A stretch of 64,000 bases of DNA, taken from contig NMRA01000094.1 of the NCBI GenBank assembly GCA_002633005.1, positions 648,597 to 712,596 of the forward strand, in the 5' to 3' direction. The notes under the pieces are model-generated. The model saw nothing but the letters and a program-made list of their open reading frames with translations, had not been told where the DNA came from and did not search any database. The position numbers were made by a program, and so were the translations under genes. Below are positions 39,701-51,700 of this stretch, piece after piece. This stretch comes from Phoronis australis (taxonomy: Eukaryota > Phoronida > Phoronidae). The number at the start of each line of letters is the position of its first letter. The first letter of the stretch is position 1.

Positions 39701-42700
39701 GATCAAGCGGAAGTCTGCTCACACTCCATTTTGTATTCTGGAGAGCACCATTATGCTATTGTTCACACATCACAGTTCAGTATGGGCTGACAGGATGCAC
39801 TTTGACCTCACTTAGCCAGCAGGGCCACTTGTGTTCTCTATTTGACCCCCTCCCAATTTTTGTTCACGGTGCCTGGCATTAGAGTGTCAGACACAGGTGT
39901 TATCGTTCATAGGTATGTCTGCCACTAACCTAAATTTGAATAATTAATCTGATCTTGAATATCCTTGAATGATGTATGTCAATTGAGACGGCGTTTAATT
40001 GCCGGACATTTTATGTAAAGCTTATAACATGAACTCTTCCATTTTGTTAGTGAAATCTGTCATACCTTACGGGCACATTTGATGGAAAATTACGCATTAG
40101 TTATAGTACTTCCTAGTAAAATTTGATTGATGAATATTTCGATACTAGTAAGATGTCTTGGACATGGCTGATCAAATTCAAATGAAACTTAGACATCGTG
40201 CTTTATGCATTGTTCTCTAAAACACTGTTAAGAATTGTTTGTAAAATGATTCACTTTTGTGATAAGGGCTATCAAAACTAGAGCTTTGATGAGAAAACAA
40301 GAAAACTTCATGAAACGGAAACATAGTGGCATTCTCACCAGATCAAGGCAATTATCCATATACCTAGGTATGTCTGGGTAGGCTCACCTTCTCAGGTAGT
40401 TACACTGGACTGTGTAAACATGCTTGACAATGTCTGTGTACACACTACTGTGTTCTGCAGTTGCTGGAGAAGGTTTTGAAAAGTATGTTCATGTTCAAGT
40501 GATGGCTGAAATATGATAATTGGTACAAACATTTGTGACCAGTACTGCACATCTTCTCATCTTTCTAGCCCATCATAGCTTTTTGAACTATTCCAGTATT
40601 GTGCAACATTGGATATACCGTAAACATTCGGGTTAACGCCCATGTTCACTTAACTGCCCATCCCCTACTTTAGGTGGATTTTCGATTTAACCACCCACTA
40701 CTCGGTTAACCGCCCCTCTGCGATTTTTGAAGATTTCCAGTTAAGCGCCCACCTCTCGGTTAAGCACCCATCTCCGACTTTTGCAGATTGATGATTACGT
40801 GCCCAGTGCTAAGGAAACGCGCAATTACCCATTTTTAGATAAAAATCCATGATAACAAAGAGTGAAATGACAGCGTCGGAGACGGTGGTTTGGCAATGTG
40901 AATTATAATACAAGTAACAAATTATTGTCCCGGGTCATGGATTTACTTCAAAATGCAATACCTTGAATACTTTGTAACTTTATTTTCTTCTCATGCTGGC
41001 AAATTTAAGTTTAAGGTAAGATCGACTGAATACGAGGTGATGTGGATATAGACTGATTAAGATGCTAAAAAGGACAAATTAAATCGGGTGGCATTCTCCT
41101 TTAAGGCTAATCTTGTGATTGAAGGTGAGAAAAGGAGAAACAGCTGAAGCTCACTGGAGGAATGACTTCTCAAGACTGCTGTGTGAGATGAGTTGAACAT
41201 TTCCAGAAATGCTAAGCTTGCTGAGCTGGACTTGATTCTTCTCTGGTCTTCCCCAAAGAGCTTAGCATTCATGCTTACTATTGAAACCTGAAATTGTTAC
41301 TTAATAAAAGGGTCTCAGGAAGTGGCTGATTTGTTTGCCTGAGGCTACTCTGGAGGCTACCCTGCAGGCCTACAGGAAGTTGATTGGGTTTGTTTGAAAT
41401 ATGGAATGAGTGTTGACATGAAATTAATGACCTGTTAAGTAGATAATATATAACACTATTGCTAATTAAACTAGGTTGAGCCTGTTGTTTTACTTTAACT
41501 GAAACTTATATGCAAAGAAAACAATCGTGACAGTGGTATGTAAACTGATTAGAGTTTATAATGAGAGCTGGTTGTAATTGGGTGCATGGAGAGTGTATGT
41601 TGGTGTTGTGAAACCCACTTACTTGTTACCGCTGAGATGCTACAAACTTTACATCTCTTAAGGAGTATTATCTCTAAGTGTAGTTTTCAAAAATGCGAGA
41701 CTAGACTTTTTAGTAAGTTTCCAATTTTGAAAATTGCTGTGTCCATTTTGGTCACGCCCGTTAGCACAATTAAAGTGGTTGCTATTCCTGATTAGATTGA
41801 TAATCTCAGCTTACACTTAAGTTTTCTAAAAGCACTTTCATGGAACTACATAGGTAATTATTCTTTTCATAAGAGATTAGAAAGTCAAAATGTCACATCC
41901 ATTACCAAATGCTGTGAAATGTACCTTGACTATAATAATGTGTCATTTATGCTATGCTTGATTTTAATATGGTTAATTGTATAAATTACATTTTTCATTT
42001 ATAATGCAAATTGCTAATGGTGTTATTATTGACAAGCTATGGAAATTGCTGCAAGGTTGAGTTAATCCCATTCACTTGGAACCTACTACTTTAAAGAGAA
42101 CTCCTAGATAAAAAGTAAACCAAAATGTACAGTAGCATTTTAAAATTGCAGCAAAACGACTCCCTTCCAAGCTGGACCTTCAGTAAGTAACACCTATGAT
42201 TTAAGTTGCTCACAGGTCTTAGAAACACCAAGTAATTGCTACTGTTTCGTTTCTAGATGATGGACTTACAGTTTGCCAAAACCCAGACTGTGAGTTAGAC
42301 GGACTAGCTGTCAAGGTAAGTTTTCATATTTCACCTGACTATATGCACTGACCATTACTGTTGTGTTTCAAACTGTGTGTGTGTTGTATCTATGTATGTT
42401 GCACTATTTTCAGTTGTTTGTTGAAGTAATTAATGTTATTTTACATGTGTCTGTTGGTATTTAACTGATTGCTCCGATGAGAGTACCAGTAGGCCTTGTG
42501 TAGGTATTTTCTCAAAAGTTTTAAAGAAATATAATTCCTAAAATAGCGTTTTTCCATTTTTCAAAGACTGGTTACATTGTTAAAATGCTTAAATGTTTAC
42601 CTAAGGTTTGTATGTGATAACTTTTTACTAGAAAACATTCTAATGAAGAACCCTAGTTTCTCTCAAAGTTCATTTTGCTGGGAAATTTGAACAAAATTAA

Positions 42701-45700
42701 AAATTCCACACATCCCCCATCTTGTGTTCATGTTGCTGGTCTACAATGACTATGTTTATGTAATCAGACTGTGGGGATGGAAGATTGCCTGCAACAATAG
42801 CGGATTTGCAGCGACGCCATATTGAAATTAGGTTAAAATGGTGCATTGTGGGTGCTGTGGTCAGGATTCCGAAAGCGGCCATAGTAACAAGCATAATACG
42901 CGGTATGAGCGCGAAGAAAACTTACGGCGGATACACTTGTGTTCCTGGCTGCTTCAAAAACAACAAGACAGATAAAAATCTGAGTTTTTATGTGTTCCCC
43001 GCAAACCAAGAACTTCGTGAAAAATGGATAAACAACATTAGGAGAGCTGGGAGTAAGGGGAGATTTAGCCAATTCAAACCAACGCAGGGCTATCTAGTAG
43101 GCAACACGTAGCCCCTCGGTTGGCCATATAGGGGCTACAATACTCCCATTCGCTTTCTGTACTCATTTCGTTACTTCAGTGTATTTTAAACGGGCCGTGA
43201 CCGGATTTGGGTTACCGATTTCGAGTTTTCACCTCGTCAAAAATACATTCTACACTTAAAACTATCATTTAAAAAAACGCTTACTTTCATCATTGGTCTT
43301 TTCTACTTCTATACATATCTTTGATGAAGCTTAGTTGTGAGAATTAAGTTGACTTTGGCGAAGAATTACAACTCCACTTTTTTGGTTGCCGTTAATTTTA
43401 TCACCGCGTGAGCCGCGATAACCACAAAGCATGTCAACTGAATCACATGAGTTAAGCAAAGGTTAGCGCGAGACTGAGCGAAGCGCGTGACGCTAGCGTG
43501 TGACGCTAGTGCGTGACGCTAGCACGCGACACTTGTAAAATAGCATGAGAAGGTATCGGGTGAAACTTGTAAGATGTGTGTCCCTTGGACTTTTTATTCA
43601 ACATGCGTAATTTCACTAACTTCCTCAAAATGGCACCCGGTAACTGAGAGAAACTCGAGCAAACCGCATCAGATTTTCATCGATTTGTTCAAGTTTTGCT
43701 GACTAAATTGTATCCACAGTCGTGGTATGTGTTAATTATAACTCCGTGTTCCTACATGTATGGTTCATTTAATTTTATTTGCTGTATTATGAAATGAGTA
43801 ACTTTTTGTGAGGATGTACTATCGCCCCTGAATGCCTGCGGCATCCAGTGCGATGTAATTGCCTAGGGGCCATCGTGTGTGCAGCGAACATTTTCCTGGT
43901 GGAAAAAAGACGTATGAGAACAACATTCCGACGGAGTTTCCTCTTAAAATTAACGTCTCTAGCATATACACGGCGAAAGCTACAAAAGTTAAGCAACCCA
44001 AGAACTCTCAACTTGTCTGAAACCGGAGGAGATTTCGAAATCAACGCCGATAGCCCCAATACTGAACATGACGACAGTTGTGCCCTCGGTCACACGGTCA
44101 CTGATCATAGCTACGCTGTGTTTACAAACGAGAGAGAGGACTTGCTTGGTATTATAAAGCAAAAAAATGAAACATGGTTTTTAGTTTGCAAATCACTCCA
44201 AATGCACACACTATCCAGCCTGCTCAAGACATTCCTGACCACAAGCTATCCCAAGAGCCTTCGCGCAGGAAGTAACTCGCACATGCGCAATGCGTAGTTC
44301 GTTTGCGCTGCAAATCCGCTATTCAGTGTTCTCCATCAGCCTCGTTCCCAAGCCTCAGGATGGCGTTGATCAGTTAAGCCACTTGAGGCTTGGTGAGGCG
44401 GTATCCCATCTGCGCGCTGATTGGCTGTAGACGACGTTCACCTCTGACATGAGGGACACAAAAAACTTTCAAACACTTGAATCTCTGAATACTTAAGGTT
44501 ATCTCAAACCTTATTCACAAAAATGGCCATTTTTACGATATTGCACATGTCTATAAAAATACCTGATCTTCATTCTTGGGGAACTTCAAATACAAAATAT
44601 ATACTGCATAGTGAGAAAAAATGATTTAACAGAACCACCTTGGAACCGCACGACCGCGTGGATATTTGTTTACTACTTATCAGAGGTCAAAGGTTAAATG
44701 GCTTTCAATCAAATCCAATCTCCCGCCAGGCACAGAACAGCTTCGTATACCCTCAGTCCTTTCATTCACAAAATCACCATAACATTGAGTCACCGAGTAC
44801 TTATGGTAGAATGGTGCCGGGAAAACAAAGACAAAACGTAGTTTTGATCCTAAGGGAGTTGTGTGTCTGCACGCATACGACCGTTGGCGTTGAGAACGAA
44901 TGCTACGGTCGCCTCAGGCCTCTGTGGTCATGAACAGAGCAAGTTGCGAAAAGAGATAAATCCTCACCCTAATTCCTTAATTCAATTAATAAGTTGACAT
45001 TTCAATGTTTCGATCTCATGCTTACGACATGCTTTAACCACCGATTCGATTTTTATTATCCATTTCTTACTTGGTTTTGTATCAGTCTCCCTGCACGTGA
45101 CTTGTACAGGCTATGTGAACTATGACCTATTTATATAAAAGGAGGTCGCAAATGACAGTAAGAGTTAGGTGTGTACGGTACGTTTTTATTGATAATTAAG
45201 TTAATTACACACTGCAAAATCAGTTGACATTGCGAGTGAACGTTGAAATAGCGAACATATTTAAGGCTTGTATAGGTTATGTGTACCGAAAACAAGTTTT
45301 CACCGAATAACTAACCGAAGACTTTGAGATTTTCACTTGTCTGAGTTTAATCAGCTTTTTCTTGGCTTCAGCAAATCGACTTAATTTGAACTTAGGAACA
45401 CGAGTTTTCGAAAACGGCTCGGTGGATTTTGCTGAAATTTTTTCTATATTTAATATTTAGTCATCAGTCTCAAAAACGCTGTTAGGATTTTCGATACAAA
45501 GGCCTATTTTTTGCCTAATGTAACAAAGACGAATACGACTTCCGTTTTTTACAAAGACACCTTACCTTTTGCGAGTTGATTCGTCATAGAAACCAAACGA
45601 AGAGACTAATCGAAAATTCCAAATAGCGTTTTTGAGGTAATTAGTGAAGTTTTCATTAAAAAAAGTTTCATTAAAATCGACTGAGGGATTATTTTGCTAT

Positions 45701-48700
45701 GAATGAATGAATGTATTTTGACTTAAAAAAGGTTTTTATGTAAAAATAATAATGGTACATTAATACAAAAAGTATTTTTATATTCCCTAATCTTTTTTCT
45801 TTCGGAAAATATTAGTTTTTTGATATACACGTTAGAATAGAGGCCACTAAAATAAGGTTGGAGATAACTTTAAATACCAGGTTTTTAAGATTCTTGTCCT
45901 TACTTCTTTGATGTGAAAAAATTGATTATTTTTATCCAGAAACTAAACAAGATCCAAATGCAGATTTTAACTATTTTCGCAGGGTTGTTGTTGCTATCAA
46001 TCATGAATCAGAAGCAGAAGACACTGTTTTCATTATTGTTTGAGATAAGAGGTGTTTGGCTGCTCTTGTACTTATTGTCAATTCTGTTTGAAAGCACCTG
46101 CTTTTTAATTCAAATACATCAATTGTTCAATGATCAAAACCTAAGTTGCTGCATCAATGCCCTTCATTTGATTTTGTGTATTATACTACAGCAAATTTCA
46201 GAGTTGATATAACTCGTGACATTCCGGCAATTTTCGTAAAAACAAGGCAGAATTCTGCGCTATCTTGAGGTTTTGGGGGCTGTTACTGTGACCTGTTTGC
46301 CAGCACTTGCCACATGTTTGAATAGCCTGCGACGCATTTGAAAAAAAAAGCAACCAGTTTGGAGAATGTAATGCCCATGTTAACAATACCTTCATTGTGG
46401 TATATGTTGTATCAGATGTGCGCAGGACACTCATCTGGACCCATTTCATTGGTCAATTGGAACCATTTTTGTGCTTGATTGATATATACTGTAAACGTTC
46501 GGGTTAACGCCGTGGGCAGATTAATTGGCGAACTCAAAATTTCAGGGGTGGGTGGTTAACCAGACATTGGCGCTTAAACGTGAAATTTCAAGAAATAGCA
46601 GGTGGGCGTTTAACCGAACATGGGCGCTTATTACGACAGACAGCCGCCCTGCGCACTTAATCTTACCTCATGATCAGTCCCACACTAACAGCGGATGATC
46701 CCAACAAATTTTCTGCTGCCCTTAGATTAGTCATTCACAATTAAATTTACAAAATCGGTGAGTAATAGCCCCGTGCCGTCCTGCGATCTTGTTAGAGCTG
46801 TAGTGCGCAGACGACTAGAGTGACAAAAACTTGATTGCAAGTATTGTCACGCGATCACACTGCAGAAGTGCGCGCGTGCGAGCTACACGAGCTACACGTG
46901 TTGCAAAGGTCACTTGAAATTTATGGTGCTAGCTGTCAAGTCCTGAGACCAGTTCTAAAATTAGATGTAATAAAAGTTTGAACAACTAATTGTGTTTTTT
47001 GTGTTTGGGATGTTTATGTTCGAAACTCCATGACTCAGTCACATTTTCAATGTATGGTTCTGCGGCTAGCTGTTCTATGTCGACGGCCCGGCGTTGCTCA
47101 TTTCCAGTTGCGTGAAACACATGCCGCGCAAAGAAGAAAAGAATCGGGGGTAAGCTGATACGAACCAGACGTCACTCAAAAGTTTTGCAAAGGCATTACT
47201 CAAAAACAAGCACTTGCTTAAGATTTAATTTGAAATAGTACCAACATTATGACTGAGGATAAGTCTAGTGATCGCGTATGTAGTGAAGTCCGAGGAAAAG
47301 ATAATAGTTCGTACACATATCTGCGTTGGTAAAAAATTGTAGATGAAGCCCCAGTTATTCGGGTAACTGGCACTCGTGGTTTGCGCAGTTATACAACTTA
47401 AATTAGTGAAGAGCTCGAACTGGCAACGCATCCTTATCTAGTCATGCCGTGTTGTTGCAACGGGATCCGCGCTCGGCATAACAAAATTTGGAAGTATGAG
47501 CCAAGATCATGGTCGTTTTGTATCTAGTCGCAGCATCAGTGCTGTAGTGGTAAAATTAGAGGTAAGTAGGCGTCCAAAGCCCACTGTATCACCTTGAGCA
47601 CTGAACAGAACTTACGGTGTGTAGGCGCTACATTCAAATGCCAAAAGGTGGTTGGCTGCGCCTAGGTACGCGTATGCCCCACTTCAGTACTGCGCATCAT
47701 GTCACCTGGAAATTCCAACATACGCGAGCCGATTTTTTGGCGTAAAGTAGATACCTGGCAAACATAAGCAACCGCCTCTTTCAATATGCATCTCATTTTT
47801 GTGGCAAAAGGCAGCGGCGGGATTCAGCACACGTAGGTATGAGTCACCTTTGAATCACATATGTTGTCCAAGTAACATACACTCCTGAGTGTGGGAACTA
47901 CTACACACGTGCACCTCTTCAAAGGTCGCAAATCAAAAGAGAACAGCGATAGTGCTAAGTACAGGAGTATACCGGCGTGACTCTGTACTTTAAAGCTGTT
48001 GTTATAAAAGACCCAGTGTTTTACGACATTCCTCCGTTCCAACGACCCAAAACTGCGATATCAAGTCTCTACCAATATTTCCCAACTTGATGTTCTCTGG
48101 GGCGGATGTTCCCTGGATCCGATGTTCTATGCCAGTAGCTAGCTGCGTGCAAGTCATAACCACTAAGACACATCGCTAAAAGCAGAGGTATTGAAGCCGG
48201 GAGGTTCTTAAACTTTGCGAACATGGGAAGAAAATAAAGTGACAAAAACATTCAAGTATTATATTTTGAAGAAAATCCGTGACCCAAGACAACAATTCGT
48301 TACTTGTACTATAATTCACATTGCTAAAACGCCGGCTCGGAGGCCATCATTGCACTCATTGTGATCATCGATCTAAAAAGCAGGGAATTTGCGCGTTTCT
48401 TTAGCACTGGGCGCTAAATCTTCAATCTTTAAAAGTCGGGGATGGGTGCTTAACCGAGAGGTGGGCACTTAACTGGAAACCTTCAAATATCGCAGAGGGG
48501 CACTTAACGGAGCAGTGGACGCTTAAATCAGAAATCCAGCCAAAGTTGGGGATGGGCAGTTAAATGAGCATGGGCGTTAACCCGAACGTTTACGGTAGTT
48601 GGTACTAAGCTGAGACCTGACCCAAGGTTTGGTAGTGTGCCACGGTAGTGTGCCATGGTAGTGTGCCACGGTGAGACTCGAACCCACGACCTTGAGTAAG

Positions 48701-51700
48701 GGAAACGGACATGCATAAGACTACCTCCTTTTTTATTAGCAATTGCAAGTACATTAATTTGGCCTTAAGAGAAAGTCCAAAACGCATTATTATTATTATT
48801 TCGCTGAATAATTCTATCAAAATTTCCCTCTGGTTACAAAAGAACACAAGGCTAAATCTGTCCAGTGGCAGTGCTGTTGAGTGATAAGACAGGACTAAGG
48901 TGATTCAATTCACAGTGTACAAGTGGTCAATTTGTGGATTTTCTCTTCAACACCTATGATAATTGGTGAAGTTAGTGTGAACTGGAAGAGAATCAATTGC
49001 TCAAGTGAAGCAGTTTCAGGGCAGACATTAGACTGCATTTAGGATCATGGAGGTGGTGACATGTTTATTATGTGCTGCATTCTTTCATTCCAAGGCAACC
49101 AGTGAAATATTTCATGGGTTGTTGAACAACTGATTATTTGTTGGCTGTAATCATTCACGCAGAAACATAAATCTCTTTGGATAACTTACTACAAATCACA
49201 AAAGTGATAAACAACAATACCCAGATGTCTTTGATTTTGAATTACAACACTATCTCTCACATAGACAACCTTTGTCATCACATTCTCTTTAAGGTTGACT
49301 GTTGACTTTATGTTCATATTCAATGTAGTAATACATTATTTCACAAGAAACCCATGTGATAAAAGGAACTTCACTCAAGGTTTCCAATCCCACATTCCTA
49401 AATCGTCTTCTCTTTTGGCCAGTAGAGTATCCAAGGTACCTAAACTACAGGTCAATGGACTCATAAACACCATCCACTGACTCACAAACACGGGAACGGA
49501 CTCACAAAACACGATCCACGCACCCAAACACAAGAGACACGGACTCATATTCACAAGGAAACATGGTTAACAGACTGCCAAACACGGTTTACGGACAAAA
49601 TGAAGATGTCAGCTGACCCAGGAAGCCGATGAGTCCGTGAACCATGTTTGGCGGTCCGTTAACCGTGCTTCCTCGTAATTATGAGTCCGTGTCCCATGTA
49701 TTTGGGTGCGTGGATCGTGTTTTGTGAGTCCGTTACCATGTTTATGAGTAAGTGGAAGGTGTTTGCAGGTCCATGAGTCGTGTTCATGGGTCCGTGCCCG
49801 TGTTTATGAGTCCCTTGACCGTGTAGTTTAGGTACCTTGGTATCCCATTATTTGATTGTAAACCCTAGTGTTTGCTAAAAATGCACTTCTGTGCCAAAGT
49901 ACACTGTACACTGTAAGTGAAGAACGTTTTATCATAGCTCACTCAACTTTTCAATTTTTGATGTCTGCATTACAATTCTCATTACAACTCACAATGTTAC
50001 TGTCACTAGAATGACAAAATGGCTGACGAAGGTAAATGCTAAATAAAATAGTGTTACTATGACAACAGTGTACACAGCTTTGGAAGTTGGAACAAGTGTA
50101 CTCATGCACAGGCAGTGTGGCTAAATTCTGCAGAATCAAAGAGGGCGCTGTTGTATTGAAATCTCAAAAAATGCTGTTATAATTTTCTGAATTATCATTT
50201 TTACTGGCAAAATTAATTTTGATTTATGAATTTTTGTTTTTTTGTTCGCACTCTACAGGTCGCAGTTTTCGTCCAATTTCCATGAAATTTAAACACAACC
50301 TCAAGTTCCTGAAATCCTGGAAGCCTATTGTTTTTCATCATGATCAGATCCAAGGTGGCAGCCAATTGGCTACTATTTCAGATTCAAACGCTCCTAGAGA
50401 CCGTAATTTTTTAGCTACACAGCTGAAAATCAGCGCATATGTTGTACCGTACATGTTCTACATTTGTGCTGAGAATCATTTACTTCCGGATAAATATGGC
50501 GAAAATATAGGCAATTGCGCATGTGCACCTCGATTTTGGGCAAAAACCATTTTCTCCTGCAGAGGACACATTATTGGACCAATTCTTTTGAAATTTTTCA
50601 GGTATTATTCAGACTTAAAAAACCAGAAGTTGTTTTCAAGATGGCAGATCTGGCACATCGTGACCCATTTTCAGTCGTGCTGGCGTGTTACCTTAAATGG
50701 GAAGAGAAAATGACATGAATTTTTGCATGTGGATTCTCCAAGAAATATTCTTTCAAATGTCTTTGAACAATTTTTTCTCAGACTTACCGTTTTCAAGTTA
50801 TTTGACTTTGAGTTTCAAAACAAACGCAAAATTTCAGTTTCTTCGACAAGTTTACAGAATTTTTCAAAACTACCATGTTAGGTAGAGTTTTGAACGGGCT
50901 TTCAGAAGATGTTTTCCATTTTTCGCTAGGACGTCTACTTTCAAATTATTTGAGATTTTATGATAGCGCTGTTCCATTGTTGACCGGTCTTGCTGCACTG
51001 ATGTTGGTTTAGCTTCTATTGAAGAAGACAGTAGCCTAATTCTTACTGATGTCTGACGTCTTCACTAGTTATGTTATCGTGTTGTTCATATTCCCCACTA
51101 TCATCATCATAATCATCATTGTCGTCGTCATCTCCACTGTCGTCTTTTCGGTGAATTTCGCCAAGTGTCGCTCCTCTGAGCGCTCTCGTTTTGAATTTTT
51201 TAAAATTTTATAGAAATCATTAAAGTTTTATTTTTGATAACCCCTCTTGCAATTTAAAGTAGATCATACAATTGATAGCAACTATTTTTGAGAGCAGTGT
51301 TTAAAGCATATTATCTAAAATTTCGTTAAAATTTGATCCGCTGTTTCTGAGATATGGTGTTCCAAAATTTGCCAAATTCATGCATTTTGCGAGGGTACTA
51401 CATAATATCAAATAATTGTTCAGGCTAACTATAAAAAATGCGATAAATTTGATATTGTTTGTGAATATAAAAAACTGGGATCGTCTGAACAGACCAGATT
51501 GGCAGTTACTGTGGAAGACAGGTCTATGGTCCAATTGTATTTGTCAAGTGTATAATTGATCCGTGCTTTTTACTGGTTACTAAATCACCTGGGACGGTTT
51601 TGTTATTCTGTTGTCATAATTTTTTTTACTGTTTTATCTGGACAGAAAGAGGTCCACAGCCATTCATTAACAGTGAAACTGTAGTCAAAGGATGCAGTTC

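Larger units (their letters stand above)
28266..42151 (+). other. Intron 4 (13.9 kb)
   Basis: It is filled with minisatellites (28497-28740, 29395-29675, 30716-30902, 31045-31160, 38237-38412), dispersed repeat D, a 2.2-kb inverted-repeat element and the three-level transposon nest. Phase 0 at its left exon and phase 0 at its right exon mean no extra exon is required. The part 38413-39990 has nothing I can name; the 68-codon frame at 39444-39650 is not supported. Confidence 0.65.
42796..44323 (+). mobile_element. THAP-carrying DNA element with 17-bp perfect inverted repeats
   Basis: AATAGCGGATTTGCAGC (42796-42812) is exactly complementary to 44307-44323. The last bases allow a TA or AT target duplication, so the exact ends are ambiguous. 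It encodes a THAP N-terminal half at 42905-43111 and a second frame at 43848-44297. It is richer in CpG than its surroundings and contains a short gcgtgacgctag tandem at about 43484-43530. The ends differ from the Kolobok-like family; ISL2EU elements (AT targets, some with THAP) are one possible class, by memory only. Confidence 0.75.

Noticed and set aside
50219-50713. 164-codon plus-strand frame
   Set aside because: It overlaps dispersed repeat sequence, has no domain and no matching splice borders; the length is only marginally above chance.
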